Below the pieces are notes generated by a model. The model made no database searches and was not told the origin of the DNA. It saw nothing but the letters and a program-made list of their open reading frames with translations. Positions 60,164 through 64,000 of a stretch of DNA of 64,000 bases are shown here, one piece after another (the first letter of the stretch is position 1; each line of letters begins with the position of its first letter). The stretch comes from Streptomyces sp. P3 (lineage in GTDB: Bacteria; Actinomycetota; Actinomycetes; Streptomycetales; Streptomycetaceae). The stretch is taken from NCBI RefSeq assembly GCF_003032475.1, contig NZ_CP028369.1, forward strand, positions 8,060,001 through 8,124,000. The letters are read 5' to 3'. A program made the position numbers and the translations under genes.

Positions 60164-60559
60164 GAGCAATACCCTCGCTGACCTGCGGTGACGGTGCGGT
60201 ACCGGTGGGCGGGTGACTTTATGGTCCGCGTATGGCCCGGATCTTGGTCAAGGACGAGTGACCCGAAGCCGCCTCTCGGCCTTCTCCATACGCGTCGTTC
60301 ACCGACGCAGCTGCCGCTGGTAGTCACCGAAGGGGGCGTAGCAAAGCCATTGTTCGGTCCAGGAGCGGGCTTCCGGACGTCGTCGGCGGCCGAAGAGCGT
60401 CGAGGAAGCGAACCTCACCGTTGGGTCGAACGGCGGACTCAAAAGCCGGCTGCCGTCACACCGGTGAGCACCGCGATACCTTCGGCAACCGGCATGGGCG
60501 GGACCATCCCTGTGGCAGCCGAGAGAGCGCACGGTCCCACTCATTACGGGCACGTGCGA
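60164..60559. other. 396-bp stretch without a recognised gene
   Basis: Lower coding character than the rest of the window. On the minus strand codons ending at 60299 (RSWTEQWLCYAPFGDYQRQLRR, stop) look like another gene tail, family unknown. It links the dehydrogenase relic to the CRISPR-like array. Confidence 0.4.
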
Positions 60560-60816
60560 GGGGCTCCCCCCCGCTCGCGGGGTCGTTCCCGAGCGCACGA
60601 TCACCGTGACGCCGATGCACCGCTGCTCCCCGCGCTGGCGGGGCTGTTCCCGACTCGCGAGACGACATCGGGAACTGATGTGCTCCTCAAGGGGTGTTCC
60701 CGTGCTGGCGAACGACCATCCGGACGGTGTCGGCTGCTCCCTCCCTGCGGGGGCCTCAGCCGGACGAACGGGACAACATCGCGACCTTCACCCCGTGCTT
60801 GTGGGATGTTCGTGGC
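60560..60816. CRISPR. decayed type I-E-like CRISPR array (five degenerate repeats, no cas genes)
   Basis: Units related to the Streptomyces type I-E repeat (GTGCTCCCCGCGC-loop-GCGGGGxTGTTCCC) recur about every 60 bp: 60562-60590 (CTCCCCCCGCTCGCGGGGTC, GTTCCC), 60622-60651 (GCTGCTCCCCGCGCTGGCGG, GGCTGTTCCC), 60680-60701 (GTGCTCCTCA, AGGGGTGTTCCC, stem partly lost), 60733-60760 (GCTGCTCCCTCCCTGCGGGG) and 60795-60815 (GTGCTTGTGGGATGTTCGTGG). The spacer-like gaps are 28-35 nt. Units two and one are best kept and decay increases rightward. No Cas gene is in the window. Confidence 0.75.
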
Positions 60817-61084
60817 CGATGGCTGGTCAGTGAGAAGGGTCCCAGGGTTTTAGGCTTCAGAAGAGTCGTTGTGCAAGGTCGGCAACCGCGGGTCCGTCAG
60901 CGGTGGCGAGCAGCGCGGAGGTCTGTGCAGGCGACCTCATGGTGGTGCCCGAGGAGCCTGCTGAGCGCACCCCGCATCTGGGGGAGGTCGCATCCGAACC
61001 AAGTCGGGAAGATGGGCGAATCGCTGGTCGACCTGGGATAAATGTGATCGACTTAACTCTCGGTCAAGGCTAGGGAGACGCCGG
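60817..61084. other. 268-bp gap before the helicase gene
   Basis: No gene seen. The right end is relatively AT-rich (GGGATAAATGTGATCGACTT) and holds the AGGGAG ribosome site of the next gene; a promoter is likely within it. Confidence 0.4.
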
Positions 61085-64000
61085 GTGTCGGACGCGTTGA
61101 TTCGCCGGTTGGCCGAGCTGCTGAGAGAGCACGGTGCCATGGACTCTGACACCCTGCTGCGCGTTGCCCGCGAGTTCTGGCCCGGGGTGAGTCGCCGACG
61201 TCTGGCTCAACTGGTCCGCGACGCCGAGAGCCTGGGGCTTGTAAGGACAAGTGATGGGGTCGTCGAGGCATGTGTGGTGGCCGACATCACGGACTCGGAA
61301 GAGGGGGACGGGCGCAGACCAGGCGTGTTACGAGCGGTGGTGCTGGATGTCGAGGCCGCGGTCCGGCCCAGTGCCCAGCATTCCGGTGGGGAGCGGCGGA
61401 TCTACCAGCTCGGTGCGGTGCGGCTGTCCGCCGATGCCGGATGGGTGGACGAGGCACCGGAGTTCGAGGCATGGCTGCGTCTGCCCGATCCGGAATGGGA
61501 GGAGCTGATCCGCGGCGATCAGGCCCTGGCCCGGTATCGGGAGGAAGTCCGGGCAGCCGAGGATGTGTTGGGCGCCTTTCGGGAGTGGCTCGGGGACGCC
61601 GACGCGCTGGTGGCGTACAACGGCACGGCCGCGGACTTCGGCTGGCTCGACGAGGAGTGCTCTCGGGCAGGGCTCCCCGTGGTCGATGGTGTGCTGCGGG
61701 TGGACGCGCTGTACCTGGCACAGGCGGTGTGGCCGTGGCTGGACTCCTACCGGCTCGCTGATGTGGCCGCGTCGGGAGGAGTTGCGACGCAGGCCGGGCG
61801 GCTGCATGACGCTCTCGTGGATGCCCGGGTGACCGCACTGGTCGTGGGGGCGGCGGTGGAGGTCGTGGCCGGCTGGTCGGAACCGTGGTGGCGGCTGGTG
61901 GCGTCCGTCGGGACGGGATCCGCCGCGTGGGAGCTGGTGGCGTCGCTGACGGACCGGAAGCCGGTCGGGGGCGTGGACGACGAGAGCGTCGCCGAGTTGC
62001 TGGCGGTTGCACTGCACGAGTGGGGCGAGCCGGTCCGCGCGCCGGACCGAGAGAGTCCGGGCCTGGCCGCTCTCACGCTTCCGGCTCAACTCCTGGGTCC
62101 TGGCGGTCGGGTGGACCCGCACCGGCTCGCTGTGGCCGTCGCGGCGGGCAGGGAGGTGGAGTGGCGGCCGGCGCAGCAGGAGATGGCACGGTGGCTCGGC
62201 GCACAGGTCGACGCCGGGCGGGACGGGTTGTGCGAGGCTCCGACGGGGACCGGCAAGAGTCTGGCCGTGCTGGCGGCGGCTCTGGACTGGTTGGCGGCCG
62301 ACCCTGGCCGACGGGTGGTGATCTCGACCTTCACCCGCCAGCTGCAGGGGCAGTTGGCGGGTGATGTGATGGCCCTGTCTCGGGTGACGCCGGGGTTGGA
62401 GTCGCTCGCTGATGTGGTGAAGGGCCGGCGCAATCGCGTGTCGTTACGGGCGCTGGTGGCCGCGCTCGTGGATGCGGCCGAGGCGGCTGGCGGGCGTCGG
62501 GCGGGCCGTATTCGCTTCGTCGGCGACGTGATCTTCCGTGAAGTGCTGGTGTGGTTCGTACGTCGCTTGGCGACTGCGCGGGGGCGGGCGCAGGTGTGGT
62601 CGGCGCGCAGTGTGGACGTACAGGATCTGCCGGCGTTCCTGGTGGAGTACGTGCAGGCCTTGTCCGGCGGGATGTTGGCGCTGTGGCTGGCGAGTGTGAG
62701 CCAGGAGGCGGAGGACTACCGGCCTGGTTCGGGTTCGCCGCTCGCGCCGTGGACGGACTCGGTGGGCGAGGCCGTGGCCGGGCATCGACTTGTGATCGCG
62801 AACCATGCGTTGTTGCAGGCGCATGCCGGTGCCTTCGACCGTTCGACCCTGCTGGTGGCCGATGAGGCACACGCGTTGGAGCAGGCGGTAACCGTGGCGT
62901 CGACGGCGCAGGTCGACATCCGCGTGGTGGAGAACCTTTTCGCCGACACGGAGCGGTGGGCCCGGGAGTTCCAACGCGCCGATGTCTCGGAGTTCGCGAG
63001 GCTGCTGCGCGAAGGGCAACGGCTGCTGGAGACCGAGGCGATGCCCCGTGCGGCGCAGGGGGTCTTCGACGCGGTGGGAGGCGAACCGGGACGGCGCGTC
63101 GCGACTTTGGCGAGTCCGTACGGGGGGCTCATCACGGTGGCCGGGGCACGTCAGCTGCTGGGGCGCCTTGAGCAGCTGGGCGGCTGGGCTCAGGCAGCGG
63201 GCCGGGAGTTCGCGCGGCTGACGCGGCTGCCGGAGGTACTGCAGGCGCCGTGGTGGGAACGCGAACGTGCCGCACTGCTCATCGCGCGTGTAGGGATGCT
63301 GGCGCAGGAGGCCGCGACGGTGGTGGCCGACGCTCGCGCTGTGCTGGGGACGTCCCCGGACCCGGTGGACACCACGGACGAGGCGGCTGGTGATGACGGA
63401 GACGACGAACCGGAGTGGGACGAGGAGCCCTCGGAGAGCACGCAAGACTTGGTGGACGAGCCGCTGCAACAGGTTCTGCCCGGGCTGACGGCGAGAACAG
63501 GTCTGGCGAATCGAGTGGTCTTCGCGAGCGAGGGCGGCGAGGTGACCGCCGCGGTGACGGCGCGCCGCTACCCCTTCTCGGTCTCCTCCGCACCGATCGA
63601 ACTGAGCGGGGATCCGCAGTGGCACCGGGTGCGCAGTGGCTTCGGCCGCATCCTCTATGTGTCGGCGACCCTCACGGTCGCGGGGTCCTGGGCCTTCGTG
63701 CGGCAACGTCTCGGCCTGGGCAGTGAGGTGGATGGGATCGCGCTGCCGAGTCCGTTCGACGCCTCCCGGCAGGCCCGGCTGCTGTGTCTCGCGGATTTCC
63801 CGAGCTGGGCCGAGCATCCGCAGGCCGCCCACCGTACGGTGGCGCACCAGTTGGCGGGCTACGCGCGTGAGGTGGTTCGTGAACGGCACGGGGCCTTCGA
63901 ACACGGTGCGCTGGTGCTGACGACGTCTACGGCGGCGGCGGAGGCGGTATCGGAGCGACTGTCGGAGCAACTGGCTGTGGACGGCGCTTCACTGCCGCTG
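61085..64000 (+). CDS. wHTH/DnaQ-like exonuclease/DinG-XPD-like helicase (C-terminus beyond window)
   Basis: At least 972 codons from a GTG seven bases after AGGGAG, with no stop before the edge. Residues ~1-60 look like a winged helix (LLREHGAMDSDTLLRVAREFWPGVSRRRLAQLVRDAESLGLV). Residues ~80-250 fit a DnaQ-like 3'-5' exonuclease: VVLDVEAA (ExoI D-x-E), AYNGTAADF (ExoII) and HDALVDAR (ExoIII H-x5-D). From ~365 a superfamily 2 helicase follows with CEAPTGTGKS (Walker A, ~384), STFTRQLQGQL (motif Ia) and VADEAHALE (DEAH, ~590), then LYVSATL. No Fe-S cysteine quartet is seen between them. Two TTA codons (82 and 454) imply bldA-dependent translation, and codon use is looser than its neighbours, suggesting accessory DNA. 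Confidence 0.82.
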   Translation, partial: MSDALIRRLAELLREHGAMDSDTLLRVAREFWPGVSRRRLAQLVRDAESLGLVRTSDGVVEACVVADITDSEEGDGRRPGVLRAVVLDVEAAVRPSAQHSGGERRIYQLGAVRLSADAGWVDEAPEFEAWLRLPDPEWEELIRGDQALARYREEVRAAEDVLGAFREWLGDADALVAYNGTAADFGWLDEECSRAGLPVVDGVLRVDALYLAQAVWPWLDSYRLADVAASGGVATQAGRLHDALVDARVTALVVGAAVEVVAGWSEPWWRLVASVGTGSAAWELVASLTDRKPVGGVDDESVAELLAVALHEWGEPVRAPDRESPGLAALTLPAQLLGPGGRVDPHRLAVAVAAGREVEWRPAQQEMARWLGAQVDAGRDGLCEAPTGTGKSLAVLAAALDWLAADPGRRVVISTFTRQLQGQLAGDVMALSRVTPGLESLADVVKGRRNRVSLRALVAALVDAAEAAGGRRAGRIRFVGDVIFREVLVWFVRRLATARGRAQVWSARSVDVQDLPAFLVEYVQALSGGMLALWLASVSQEAEDYRPGSGSPLAPWTDSVGEAVAGHRLVIANHALLQAHAGAFDRSTLLVADEAHALEQAVTVASTAQVDIRVVENLFADTERWAREFQRADVSEFARLLREGQRLLETEAMPRAAQGVFDAVGGEPGRRVATLASPYGGLITVAGARQLLGRLEQLGGWAQAAGREFARLTRLPEVLQAPWWERERAALLIARVGMLAQEAATVVADARAVLGTSPDPVDTTDEAAGDDGDDEPEWDEEPSESTQDLVDEPLQQVLPGLTARTGLANRVVFASEGGEVTAAVTARRYPFSVSSAPIELSGDPQWHRVRSGFGRILYVSATLTVAGSWAFVRQRLGLGSEVDGIALPSPFDASRQARLLCLADFPSWAEHPQAAHRTVAHQLAGYAREVVRERHGAFEHGALVLTTSTAAAEAVSERLSEQLAVDGASLPL

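Noticed and set aside
59500..61084. tRNA gene or att core beside the integrase relic
   Set aside because: I found no cloverleaf or TTCGA-type T-loop consistent with a tRNA 3' end.
62444..63970. Leftward 508-codon open frame opposite the helicase
   Set aside because: Arg/Gln/His-rich shadow of a protein with clear Walker A and DEAH motifs.

Overview
The window is about 72% GC, with GC-rich third codon positions, many GTG starts, TGA stops and ATGA/GTGA gene overlaps. It also has typical Streptomyces families (DUF397 with an XRE/DUF5753 regulator, lone HATPase proteins, ABC sugar importers without their own ATPase, rare TTA codons only in an accessory gene). It is therefore most likely a chromosomal segment of a Streptomyces or close relative, rich in redox, sulfur, metal and anaerobic-respiration genes, with several decayed loci near the right end.

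Layout. 1-1075: a membrane metallophosphoesterase that runs off the left edge. 1.4-5.1 kb: a sulfane-sulfur detoxification locus (persulfide dioxygenase-rhodanese fusion, rhodanese, TauE/SafE exporter, CstR-like repressor, rhodanese-DUF2892) with three near-identical TACCCC-GGGGTA operators. 5.3-12.4 kb: a secreted GH93-like/RICIN glycosidase, a LacI regulator with a clear operator, and a sugar ABC importer. 12.6-19.7 kb: small regulatory modules (DUF397/HTH, HATPase, ArsR-DUF5937 with an MFS pump, SnoaL-like protein, metallo-hydrolase with HxlR). 19.7-26.2 kb: gene and IS relics, a MerR-sliding-clamp fusion, and two paralogous ArsR genes sharing an AATTGC-N8-GCAATT operator, one of them truncated and coupled to a SulP transporter operon that also encodes a HATPase and a STAS protein. 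26.6-32.4 kb: D-lactate dehydrogenase, an Acg-type nitroreductase, and feoA-feoB-nfu.

32.5-53.4 kb is a hypoxia/nitrate-respiration island. It holds a decayed second nar operon (narG relic, intact narI-like gene, VKOR), hemerythrin proteins, a radical-SAM/SPASM gene, a very large membrane-cupredoxin-copper nitrite reductase fusion, a CopD-like protein, narK, the complete narGHJI operon with a cupin, and a DevS/DosT-type GAF histidine kinase that keeps the haem-ligand histidine. DevR/OsdR-like boxes (GGGAC-N5-GNCCC) lie in at least four places here, which suggests one oxygen-responsive regulon. No DevR response regulator gene is in the window.

54.6-58.3 kb is a copper island (azurin-like lipoprotein, DUF2933 gene broken by a 51-bp internal inversion, SHOCT protein, DUF6153 protein, Tat-exported multicopper oxidase) with CsoR-like palindromes. 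59.5-61.0 kb contains only relics: an integrase C-terminus, an aldehyde dehydrogenase tail with its terminator, and a decayed type I-E-like CRISPR array without cas genes. The last 2.9 kb encodes an N-terminal wHTH/DnaQ-like exonuclease/DinG-XPD-like helicase with two TTA codons, cut by the window edge.

All calls come from reading the sequence and from family knowledge. No database search was run, so family names resting on remembered motifs are inferences to the stated confidence.
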